The notes under the pieces: generated by a model
Seen by the model: the letters and a program-made list of their open reading frames with translations, nothing else
Databases searched by the model: none
Told to the model about the DNA's origin: nothing
Translations under genes and position numbers: made by a program
Shown here: positions 56,801 to 62,102 of the stretch, in pieces
Numbering within the stretch: the stretch's first letter is position 1
Layout: each line of letters begins with the position of its first letter
From: Onchidella celtica
Lineage: Eukaryota; Mollusca; Gastropoda; Systellommatophora; Onchidiidae
Assembly (NCBI GenBank): GCA_963931925.1
Contig: OZ007569.1
Coordinates: 20,182,982 to 20,246,981, forward strand
Reading direction: 5' to 3'
DNA: 64,000 nucleotides

Positions 56801-58108
56801 TTGCTGAATGCCAAGGCTGAGAGAGTGATGAAAATTATCCAGGACATTTTCTGCCTGATCCTCAAGTTCAGATCTCAGTTGGTCAGTGCAGCCTGGACTC
56901 AGAATAGCGAGACAGGGGAAGTCATTCATCCCAACTTCGCTAACATGGCCAACACCTACAAGTCTTTTCATGTCTACAGTTTTTTCTTATTTAAAGGTGA
57001 GGAAAAAAATGTTGCTCTTGAGATTAGTGACTTTTTCACAAAAAAAATTCTTTATAAGTTGGAGCTAAATATATTTGCCTCTTTTTTATATTTGTGAGTG
57101 GATCTGGCAAATTCGGGCTTAAGATGAAAATTTTATACGCCTTTAAAAAAATCAAAATTAAATATTGCTGAGATGATTTCAAGCAAAATATTTTAGCTGA
57201 ATGCAGAAAAATGGCAAATCTTTAATTTTACAAGCAAATCTCATTTTCCATAGAAAATTTTTCCTCCTTTGGAGGGTTTTCTCAGGAATTTGGACTTTCA
57301 CCTTAAACCTGATTTTGCCAGATCCACTCATATTTAACACAGTCAGTGGTGATCACCTAAATAGAGATGATGTGGGTTGTCAGGGCTATGTTGACCGTCA
57401 ATAAGTAAACGATTTCATTGTTTCATTGCTTAGGTTCTGTTGGTCAAACTTTTATAGTTTCTCAATAAAGGGTAGCATATCAGTAGAGTGTTAGTAATTT
57501 TTCAACAGCACCCCCAAAATGATGTAATGTTTTAATTTGAGAAATGCCTTAGCACAAGTATGGAAATCGCCTTGGCACTGAATGAGCTTCTGTAGGAAGA
57601 TGACAATGAACACTAACTTTTTGTGTTGTCAGAACTCAGATACGTCTGTGTAATTACCATGACATCTGTGAAAATGGACGATGATTGGCTGAAATAACCC
57701 AAATATTTACAGGGTTCATTTAGACATACCTTACAGCGCAGGCCTTTTCCCATTAGATCTTTAACTTCACTTTTGTTTGGTCTTATATGCAGGAATCTGA
57801 GGGCTGAAAGCTAGCCTATAGTAAGATAAGGAAAAACCCGTAAAAGGCACAAAGTGGCCATTTTTGTGCCGACATATCATTAAACCCAAACTCAAACTCA
57901 AAGCTCAGTCAATCCCAGTTAATAAATAACTTTTCCGTTGCACTGTATTTTGAAACATTCAGATTCCAAGCTATTTTAATGTATTTTTGTGTCAATGGTG
58001 ATTTTTTCAGTGGTGAACAGATTGTCTCAGAAAGGCTACCAGCCACATCTCCAGGACCTACTGCTCCAGTTGAACTTCAATGATTACTACACAGAGGCAG
58101 CAAACTGA
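23875..58108 (+). CDS. TUBGCP6: Gamma-tubulin complex component 6
   Basis: Subunit of the gamma-tubulin ring complex, which nucleates microtubules at centrosomes. Coding exons: 23875-24044, 24643-24776, 25382-25509, 26067-26155, 26715-26775, 27891-27947, 28545-28675, 29098-29140, 29786-29934, 30684-30891, 31083-31378, 38053-38122, 38747-38856, 39565-39656, 40208-40350, 41085-41227, 42194-42285, 43617-43705, 44348-44463, 45312-45480, 46255-47401, 48629-48709, 50196-50358, 51082-51223, 51821-51977, 52706-52743, 53103-53235, 54303-54357, 55071-55232, 56797-56996, 58011-58108. The sum is 4866 nt, giving 1621 residues (human about 1819), in one unbroken frame. The start MNELSVLDLIGQLC resembles the GCP6 N-terminus. 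Order: N-terminal region with KKLKKKAYDALFSYL, GRIP1, charged coiled coil, repeat-bearing centre, GRIP2, end QPHLQDLLLQLNFNDYY. One intron is GC-AG (45481-46254); the others are GT-AG. GCP5 is excluded by the long insert and its H-x-S repeats. Confidence 0.97.
27103..27360. repeat. (TTA)n microsatellite plus dispersed repeat
   Basis: A TTA run at about 27103-27136 is followed by ATATAGCGCATATCC and ATGCGCTTTACAG and then a C/T-rich tract (27236-27290). The AGCGCATAT...GCGCTTTACA combination after an ATT run looks like the tail of a dispersed repeat. The family is not identified. It lies in a TUBGCP6 intron. Confidence 0.45.
31703..32016 (+). repeat. 5' LTR
   Basis: The 314-bp repeat runs from TGTCGTGATG to TTCATATCA. 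It holds a CRE/ATF palindrome TGACGTCA (31846-31853), a TATA-like GATTATAA (about 31907-31914) and an AATAAA (31953-31958). By eye it is identical to the 3' LTR. Confidence 0.95.
32036..35701 (+). CDS. Retrotransposon Gag-Pol polyprotein (1221 codons)
   Basis: One continuous frame inside the LTR element. It encodes Gag (residues about 1-250) with two CCHC zinc knuckles near 212-246 (CFFCGFQRHPRSKC, CKGCGKKGHYQKVC), an aspartic protease (LVDTGSSESF, about 290), reverse transcriptase (about 430-620; VYSTVDLRSAYHQIPI), RNase H (about 700-810), an integrase zinc region (about 840-880) and an integrase core (VDFKGPLP; HSDRGANF; GQVERLNGTL). No gag/pol frameshift is needed, as in the single-frame Tf1-type elements. 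No chromodomain is recognised. It is a mobile-element fossil and not a host gene. Confidence 0.95.
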   Translation: MERFLRPERFNADPNTPDASKRWNHWLRTFNNFLSSLRQQSSTPTLDELDLLINFVDPFVYEYIIDCPTFASAVEVLKNIYVKPGNEIFARHILTTTKQEPGQTLDQFLQRLKILAKECEFKAVSADKNRDDFIRDAFICGLSSSQIRQRLLENKTLDLSTAFDQARSLEMAEKQSQTYNNVPASSSVPCSSTTTPAIDESDTLSAAISSKCFFCGFQRHPRSKCPAREATCKGCGKKGHYQKVCLSKGKRNDFASAANPILNSAFTAAAPLSLQKAIIKVKVFDTPLRALVDTGSSESFISADKAQFMKFKTFKSRKEISMASTNLSSTTKGHCFATLEYNGETYQGIKLSVLPGLCADLILGHDFLDQHKGLEMTFKGPKPTFSVCGITAAKVEPASLFKNLLPDCRPIATKSRRFSTQDRQFIDSEVQKLLAEDVIEPSDSPWRAQVLVTTNDRHKKRMVVDYSQTINRFTQLDAYPLPRIDEMIEEISKYEVYSTVDLRSAYHQIPIKEEEKFYTAFEASGNLYQFKRIPFGVTNGVACFQRIIDGLVRNEKIKDTFAYLDNVTICGRNQKEHDENFSHFMKCAAEYCITFNEDKSILSAREIKLLGFLVSKGSIKPDPDRLQPLRDLADPHDAKSQRRVVGMFAYYSSWIPNFSDKIHPLVNNHTFPLPKKVKCAFELLKREIENAAVTTIDQDIPLVVETDASDIAIAATLNQNGRPVAFFSRTLNHSERKHSSVEKEAYAIVEALRKWKHYLLGKHFQLVTDQKSVAFMYNNAQKGKVKNDKIQRWRIELSCYSYDVVYRPGKENHAAYALSRGYCSTANSNAEILQDLHSTLSHPGVTRMMHFVKCRNLPYSLDEVKRVCANCRICCELKPSFYKSTDANLIKATQPFERLSVDFKGPLPSSSRNKYLLTMIDEYSRFPFAFPCADMNASTIIKCFCQLFSLFGMPSYVHSDRGANFMSSELKDFLHNKGIATSRTTPYNPRANGQVERLNGTLWKTITLALRSRGLETHQWELVLTDSLHSLRSLLCTATNETPHERIFRYNRKSTTGITLPSWLTTPGTVLMRRNVRTSKYDPLVDEVELLDCNPLYAQVRLRDGRETTVALRHLAPPGDMTTSLTVPNEAAPSPTNNDLNVNDQTNQIMLVPEPAVMQTGTQNRSLDLTDSLNTPGSNPSTSLREENSEIQPEAPDESRPSPKRRPFVRTRVYNLRNREA
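35855..36168 (+). repeat. 3' LTR
   Basis: Same length and, by eye, same sequence as the 5' LTR. It is preceded by the purine tract GAGGGGGGAAGAA and followed by the CCTTC target duplication. Confidence 0.95.
36357..36590. mobile_element. piggyBac-like MITE, copy A
   Basis: TTAA at both ends and inverted termini (TTAACTCTTTGTATGCCA; ...TGGCACACAAAGAGTTAA near the right end) fit piggyBac, which duplicates TTAA. The interior matches copy B at 49074-49301 in opposite orientation. It is too short to code for a transposase. Confidence 0.7.
36754..37089. mobile_element. 336-bp foldback MITE with 5-bp duplication
   Basis: The left end CCAGAGAGTATAGATGTATA and the right end TATACATCTATACTCTCTGG are inverted over about 32 bp with few mismatches. 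A second inverted pair inside (TAGGTCACTGCAGTAAACAA against TTGTTTACTGCAATGACCTA) extends the hairpin. ACAAA flanks it at 36749-36753 and 37090-37094. It is noncoding and in TUBGCP6 intron 11. Confidence 0.75.
37214..37603. mobile_element. Palindromic MITE of about 390 bp
   Basis: The arms ACAGACTAATAATATACCCA (left) and ...TTTATTAGTCTGTGGG (right) are inverted. The centre near 37504 is itself an inverted repeat (CGGAATTTCCCGAG against CTCGAGAAATTCCG). The whole block could form a long hairpin. No target duplication is clear. Confidence 0.6.
38119..38229. repeat. 56-bp tandem duplication spanning a splice donor
   Basis: Two adjacent copies (38119-38174, 38175-38229) each begin AACTGTAAGTCTTTTC and differ at only a few positions. 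The first copy contains the donor of TUBGCP6 exon 12 (exon end 38122). The second carries the same GTAAGT 56 bp downstream as a potential decoy. Confidence 0.8.
39731..39885. repeat. Dispersed intronic repeat, copy 1
   Basis: About 150 bp starting AGGGATGTAAGTTTGCTGAT aligns in the same orientation with 55898-56046. Shared blocks include TTTTGGCC, TGTTGATCTG and GAGTGGT. The repeat family is unknown, and both copies are in TUBGCP6 introns. Confidence 0.55.
40705..40985. repeat. Minisatellite, about 75-bp unit, four copies
   Basis: GTCATTTATGGTATGGAATA and relatives recur at about 40705, 40781, 40855 and 40927. Each is followed by ATATTCA, ACAGTTGTAG and a T-run. The copies are diverged. It is intronic. 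Confidence 0.7.
42376..42680. mobile_element. Long-armed hairpin element, copy 1
   Basis: The left arm (AAGGCTTGAG, GTCAAAATGTGACAAAAAGA, TTGTATGTAGCAAA) is the inverted match of the right arm (TTTGCTACGTGCAACTTTTT, GTGCCACATTTTGGCTTCAA). The arms are about 70 bp. Related halves lie at 46085-46230 and 56425-56600. Confidence 0.6.
44513..44795. repeat. Minisatellite, about 46-bp unit
   Basis: Five to six diverged units of the form GAAAACTTGTAGGAATAATT followed by CTGATTCCCCA and TTATCTGCATAA. It lies directly after TUBGCP6 exon 19 in the intron. Confidence 0.75.
45481..46254 (+). other. TUBGCP6: GC-AG intron of TUBGCP6
   Basis: The exon ends GAAGCAAAG (45480) and is followed by GCAAAT, not GT. 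Reading on gives a stop within four codons. Using GC as the donor joins AAG to GAT at 46255 in phase 0 and preserves the frame. The only nearby GT that follows AG (45414) leads to a stop in the next exon. Confidence 0.8.
46085..46230. mobile_element. Long-armed hairpin element, half copy 2
   Basis: TTCTTATGCAAAACTTTGCT, CATACAACTTTTTC and GCCACATTTTGACTTTGCTT match the right arm of the element at 42376-42680 and the reverse complement of 56425-56560. The copy ends within about 25 bp of the acceptor of the GC-AG intron. Confidence 0.55.
46255..47401 (+). other. TUBGCP6: TUBGCP6 central repeat exon
   Basis: A 1147-nt exon, the largest in the gene, encodes residues about 831-1212. After an acidic start (SGLPHWAERHSEDDPP, VYMPAWAQRI, LPSWVRRNL), about ten degenerate units recur every 21-25 residues. 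They follow the pattern PH-(I/L)-(K/R)-x(5-7)-A-T/S-x-E-S (PHIKSSSVMCATKESE, PHIRMSKTMSATKESD, PHIRVLSHRNASVESQ). The last reads RNVRGHASDSTVQR, close to the GHVSDAS core of the human 27-residue repeats, which are reported PLK4 targets. Confidence 0.8.
48350..48400 (+). repeat. SINE-like repeat fragment, copy 1
   Basis: GGCGCAAAGTGGCTGTCATC followed by a short ACTCAA array. The module is shared with 53397-53540, 57843-57903 and, inverted, 60253-60386. Confidence 0.5.
49074..49301. mobile_element. piggyBac-like MITE, copy B
   Basis: TTAA at 49074-49077 and 49298-49301 with inverted termini (TTAACTCTTTGTGTGCCAG; TGGCACACAAAAAGTTAA). The interior is the reverse complement of copy A at 36357-36590 with moderate divergence. 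It is intronic in TUBGCP6. Confidence 0.7.
49683..49895 (+). mobile_element. GTCAC-ended MITE, copy 1
   Basis: The left end ATTGTCACTGTTCCCTTAAG and the right end, reverse complemented, ATCGTCACCATTGCCTAATC are related. The interior (AATGATCTTGGCTTTAGACT) matches the inverted copy at 53802-54055. Confidence 0.6.
50699..50755 (+). other. Coding-like acidic fragment in intron
   Basis: After an A-run, an in-frame GC-richer stretch reads EEVYAADEEDDMDLQG and then a stop, like the acidic C-terminus of some protein. No other part of such a gene is nearby. It may be a retrocopy remnant, an alternative 3' exon, or chance. I do not recognise it. Confidence 0.25.
53397..53540 (+). repeat. SINE-like repeat, copy 2
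   Basis: GGTGGTTGGCGGGCGCTTCT, GGGGTCTCCCTCTGTC and ATGGCTGTTATCCTG, ending in CTCCAAACTCAAAACTCAAA. Module order and sequence match 60253-60386 reverse complemented. Confidence 0.5.
53802..54055 (-). mobile_element. GTCAC-ended MITE, copy 2 (inverted)
   Basis: The right side TTAGGGAACGGTGACGAT and the left side ATCATCAATGTTTCCTCAAA are inverted ends. The interior is the reverse complement of 49683-49895. It lies in a TUBGCP6 intron. Confidence 0.55.
55266..55490. mobile_element. TCGCGA-family MITE, copy 2
   Basis: TTTGTTCTTGTTCGTTCCAA with CACTTTTTGCACAACTGAGA matches copy 1, and the right arm CTACAAGAACTGAGAT is inverted. The outer TCGCGA is diverged here (TCGTGA). Confidence 0.6.
55898..56046. 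repeat. Dispersed intronic repeat, copy 2
   Basis: Matches 39731-39885 in the same orientation (AGGGATGTAAATTTACTGAT; TGTTGATCTG; TGAGTGGT). Confidence 0.55.
56425..56600. mobile_element. Long-armed hairpin element, copy 3 (partial)
   Basis: TCTGTGGGGTGGCAACAGG, TTTGAAGCAAAGACAAAATA and TTGCATAAGAAATAAT match the left arm of 42376-42680 and the reverse complement of 46085-46230. Confidence 0.5.
57843..57903 (+). repeat. SINE-like repeat fragment, copy 3
   Basis: AAAGGCACAAAGTGGCCATT and TTGTGCCGAC followed by CCCAAACTCAAACTCAAA. It is the same 3' module as the copies at 48350 and 53397. Confidence 0.5.
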
Positions 58109-60025
58109 GGGATCTTGACAACTGCCTTATCCGATAGTTCATTCCTCAACCATTGACCTCAGGGACAGTCAACTGCTGAGGCTTTTGTTCACTATAGCTT
58201 CCTTTTTATCAGTGTTTTGTTTGTATTCTGAACTATCAGAATTGTTCTAAAAGAAAGAGAGAAAGTGAGAGCAAGGAAAAGAGACACAGAGGAACAGGGC
58301 TAAATATGAACAAGTGTGAAATGAACATACAAGTTGTGAAATGATACAAGAAATCTCAATTATCTCAATAGGTACCTGATGCGGTGATTACAGTGAAAAT
58401 GTGGCAGGAAATGAAAAACCACATTTCACAAAGCCCTACATCAGAGAGAAACAAGATGAAAAGTATGAATATGTACATTCCAAAAGGAATGAAGATAAGA
58501 GAAAGCAAAAGAATGTCATTCTGTCATCAGGCTTAAAAGCTGAAAAAATTGAAATGATGAACAAATGAATGTGAATTGGTTATTTAACAATGGTTGGTCC
58601 TTCCCACAGGTCTTCTCTGGTTTTTTAAAAACTTGTCACAGTGAGCGCATTTCACTAGCTTGAATGACTATACGGGTAAACTTCTGTGTTTGTATTTAGT
58701 CAGTGCTAGCAGTACCAGATGTTGGAATGGTGCGAGTTTCTTAATATGCTGAATAGTGAGGAACAAAACTGCACTTCATTTTTAGTGCTACTGTAAACAG
58801 TATCGCCCCATTCTGTGTATTGCGAACAGGAGGTTGGTAAGTTCTGGGTAAGAATAGTTAATCTCATTTTGACTGATGTCCTGTGGTTGTAAGCCTATAC
58901 CAAAGCTTACAGCCTTGCCTTATTCATAGTCATACATTTTGACTATGCTATTTTGTCCATAATGATTTAACGTCATAAGCAAATCTGTGATTTTTGGTGA
59001 AAGAACTTTACTGCTTTACCAAAGACTATGTTGAGCGAAATGTACTATGACATGTAGTATTTTATCATAATTTTTCTCTTCTCCCCGTCTCTTTTTTTTT
59101 CTTTAAAAAAAAAAAAAATTCTAATGTTATTCTTAGACAGTATGCATGTTGAAATACTCTGCCATCCAAGTCAAAGCACACAAATAATTCCCGAAAATGA
59201 ACTTTTCATGTTTATCCTAAGTTGTCAATGTAAAATTTCCTTAATATATTGAATTTTTTCCTAAAATTTCATGGTGTGTTATGGTTCAAAGCAAAGAATC
59301 GCAGCCATTCTGGTTGTCAAATATAATTTGTTTCACAGTGAAAAGAAAAGTACTCTTAACTTGATTTGACTCAAGATGCTGGAGCTGCTAGAAATTTTGC
59401 CAGTTTATATTCTTCTTTGTTCTTATTCCTTTTTCATCAGGGCGTGTCAGCATATTATCTTAATATTTAGTCAAATCCTTGGATACTTACTTCACATATT
59501 AAACCACAATAATTGTTTGACTCTCATGCCTGTTTTCTCATTTTTACGCTAGTGTTTGTACAACACTGGTTCTGTTTGCAGAAAAATCTTAGAACAGTGA
59601 GGGAAGTGGGGGATGGCTTGGTGATGTTGTTTGTTTTAATTTGATTCGGCTGAACTGAAAAAAACAAACTTTTGGATATGAAGACATAATTTATTCATAA
59701 TTTGAATATTCATGTAATTATGGACATATTTCTCAGGGGTGAGAAAAATGTCCATAGTATTTTATTAGGGAATTTTCCTGTATCGATGAAACAGTTGTTG
59801 GGAGGGAGGGAGGGGAGAGAGAGAGAGAAGAGGGAGAGAGAGAGCAGAAGATTGATGAGAAAAAAAGGAAGCCAAGGAAGTAGAGAGAAGGAGAGAGGAA
59901 TTGAGAGTATCAGTTAGGCTCAAGCAGATTTTTTTTTTTTTTGTATACTCGCACTTACCAAAGTTGATGTCCGTAAAGCCAATGTTGGACACATTGGAAC
60001 AATAAAATAAAATAACTTGAAATTC
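58109..60025 (+). other. TUBGCP6: TUBGCP6 3' UTR
   Basis: About 1.9 kb of AT-rich noncoding sequence after the stop. It includes a purine-rich GGGA/GA tract at about 59800-59905 and a T-run at 59930-59941. It most likely ends after the signal at 60001. Confidence 0.55.
60001..60006 (+). terminator. TUBGCP6: TUBGCP6 polyadenylation signal
   Basis: AATAAA, overlapped by AATAAAATAA, with a T/G-rich stretch (TTGTGTTTTCTTTGG) about 25-45 bp downstream. This is a strong canonical arrangement on the coding strand. Confidence 0.6.
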
Positions 60026-60252
60026 TGCCTTGTGTTTTCTTTGGTGAAGAAAATGTTATCAGAATGATAGGAGATGATGACACCTTGTTGTGTGTGTGCT
60101 GGAGTTTATAGAAGACAATTTGGTATTGTTAACCATGATGTATCAGAGTCATCAGTGACTTCTGGAGGTAGAAGGCGTAAGGAACCTAGTGAAATTTTAA
60201 GGCCGAATTTTGAAAGCTTCAATGAGTGAATGTTTAATTTCAACATAACCAG

Positions 60253-60386
60253 CTTTGGGTTGGAGTTTGGAGAGAGCACGTCGACACGATAACGGTCACA
60301 TGGTGCCAGGAAAAAGTAAAACGATAGACAGAATATAACAGAATGACAGGACAGGAGGAGACCTTGCCAGAAGGGCCCACCAACCA
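60253..60386 (-). repeat. SINE-like repeat, copy 4
   Basis: On -, it reads GGTGGGCCCTTCTGG, AAGGTCTCCTCCTGTC, CACCATGTGACCGTTATCG and CTCTCTCCAAACTCCAAC. The order is the same as in 53397-53540. Confidence 0.55.
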
Positions 60387-60634
60387 CGTGACAGGCAACA
60401 ACTGGTGTATCCACTGTGGGTCCATCCAAAAAGCACATACTAGTGGAGGGAAGGAGAGGGTTTATCCCCAGCATACGAAAAGCAAATACATGGAGAGAGG
60501 GAGGGTTTCTGGGGAGTGTTGCAAGCTCTGCTTTTCAGTAATGGTAATGAATTTAAAGTTAGATTTTATTTACTCCTTTTTCAATAAAGTTGTAGGATTT
60601 TATAAGAATAGGATTTAGGCTGTTTCTAAAGAAA

Positions 60635-60863
60635 TCGCGATCTCAGTTCTTGTTTGTTCTATCTCCACTTTCCATTAGTATCTAGAAGAAGTATACACTG
60701 TACTTATTCAAAATGCCTTGCCCTTTGTGGCACTTATCAGGCTGTTTCACGGTTTCGATTAATTCTAACTCCTTGTCATTATACTAAGGCCGCAAATGTT
60801 TAACATCGAATTTCTCAGTTGTTCAAAAAGTGGAGTTGGAACAAACATGAACTAAAGTCGCGA
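60635..60863. mobile_element. TCGCGA-family MITE, copy 3 (best preserved)
   Basis: Begins TCGCGATCTCAGTTCTTGTT and ends GAACTAAAGTCGCGA, with GGAGTTGGAACAAACATG in the right arm. It has exact TCGCGA at both ends and is noncoding. Confidence 0.75.
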
Positions 60864-61204
60864 AATACGCACAATGGCCTTTGAAGTTTGAAAATGTCAA
60901 GACCTTATCATGGAGACTCACTATTCTAGTGGCCGTACGCTCTTACAAGGGACAGGCGAGGGCCGTGTTTTTGGGGGGGGGGGGGGGGGAGAGTGTTGAA
61001 GCGAAATAATGAAAGGCGCACATGGAGTGGAGGGCTAAAAACCGCCCACACCCAGCTTACATACTTTGGAGATGACCCCTAATCTGGTACTATGATGTTT
61101 TAAGTTTTCTAAATAGACCTAAATATTCTTTCCATCTCATTGTCGGCGGCGTTCAAAATATTTCAAGCCACACAATTTTGACCATACACTTTGGATAGTC
61201 TTAA

Positions 61205-61560
61205 GCAGCTTGAGCTCATGGCCCTAGGGTCTAACACACACCAAGAATGCGGTATTTGTTTGAATCCCAATCTGAGTGAGGGTTAAACTCATTTCTGGCG
61301 GTGTACTTAAAGAACTCACTCGTCGGTAGCCTGACGGGGATCCAGGCACACAGTTCCCCAGCCTTACGTCAATCCGGCGTTGAAGTACATATTATATAGG
61401 ATTTGGGGAGGGTTGCCGCTGGGGCATAATTATTTCCTACACCAAACAGACGATGGCGCCATGTCATAACCAGCAGGCCTACATCTGAGGGATGTTAGAT
61501 TTGAGGCCAGTCCTACTTAGTCGGAATGACACGTTAAACGGAAACTGATAAGCAGTGAGT
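61205..61560 (+). repeat. tRNA-derived SINE candidate
   Basis: GAGCTCATGGCCCTAGGG resembles a tRNA A box and GTTTGAATCCCAATC (about 61258) a B box at tRNA spacing. It continues through a GC-richer body to CACGTTAAACGGAAAC. Only one copy is seen in the window, so the boundaries are approximate. Confidence 0.5.
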
Positions 61561-61960
61561 CGCATTAGTGCTGGTGTAATAAGAAAGTTCGCCAAAACAA
61601 AAACAAATGTATTTGCAGAGCCGTACGGATGTGGACAGACAGGCTCAATAAAACGTTACAAACAGAATATGAATGTAAAAAAAAAAAAACCACAACTAAT
61701 AATAATAAAAAAATAAAGAAAGAAAATAAAAAGAAAAATTACAAAATGAGGCCCAGCGTTATTTGAAGTTTGTAGGTATGGTTAAATTTTGTTGAGTAAT
61801 CGCAGCATATATTCATTTGAGTCTTACAGTGAATTGCCTTGACTACAACTGCAGAGCAGAACCCAGTTGTACGTAGTAAGGGCATATAAAAAAAAAATAT
61901 GTACTTGTCGGAATGACGTAAGGTTGCCGCTGAAGCAGTTACTGCTTCATGAGCGTAGAT

Positions 61961-62102
61961 AGTACCGTACACTTGGGTTACTTTGCCCCAAGGGGTGATT
62001 TTGCTTTATAATTTACTTCGTCCAGTACCACATTCGCAATATAACCCCGAAATACGCCAAAAGGCACATTGAGGCAAAGTAACCCCAGTATATTATGGTA
62101 CT
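61961..62102. mobile_element. 142-bp palindromic MITE
   Basis: The left arm AGTACCGTACACTTGGGTTA then CTTTGCCCCAA, and the right arm, reverse complemented, GGGGTTACTTTGCCTCAA, are inverted, as are the outer AGTACC/GGTACT. The element is noncoding. Confidence 0.6.

Larger units (their letters stand above)
50196..58108 (+). other. TUBGCP6: TUBGCP6 GRIP2 coding block (nine exons)
   Basis: Residues about 1240-1621. YKYTPLSVLLTRSIIAPV, ISLVNNAVINYF, LLMADGDFAEILANILLEK, KWPLSVILTNSCMEKYHLVF, MEHFVKTMQGYITNQVIHVS and ILKFRSQLVSAAW align with the human GCP6 C-terminus. GRIP2 is the region of GCP proteins that contacts gamma-tubulin. Confidence 0.93.
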
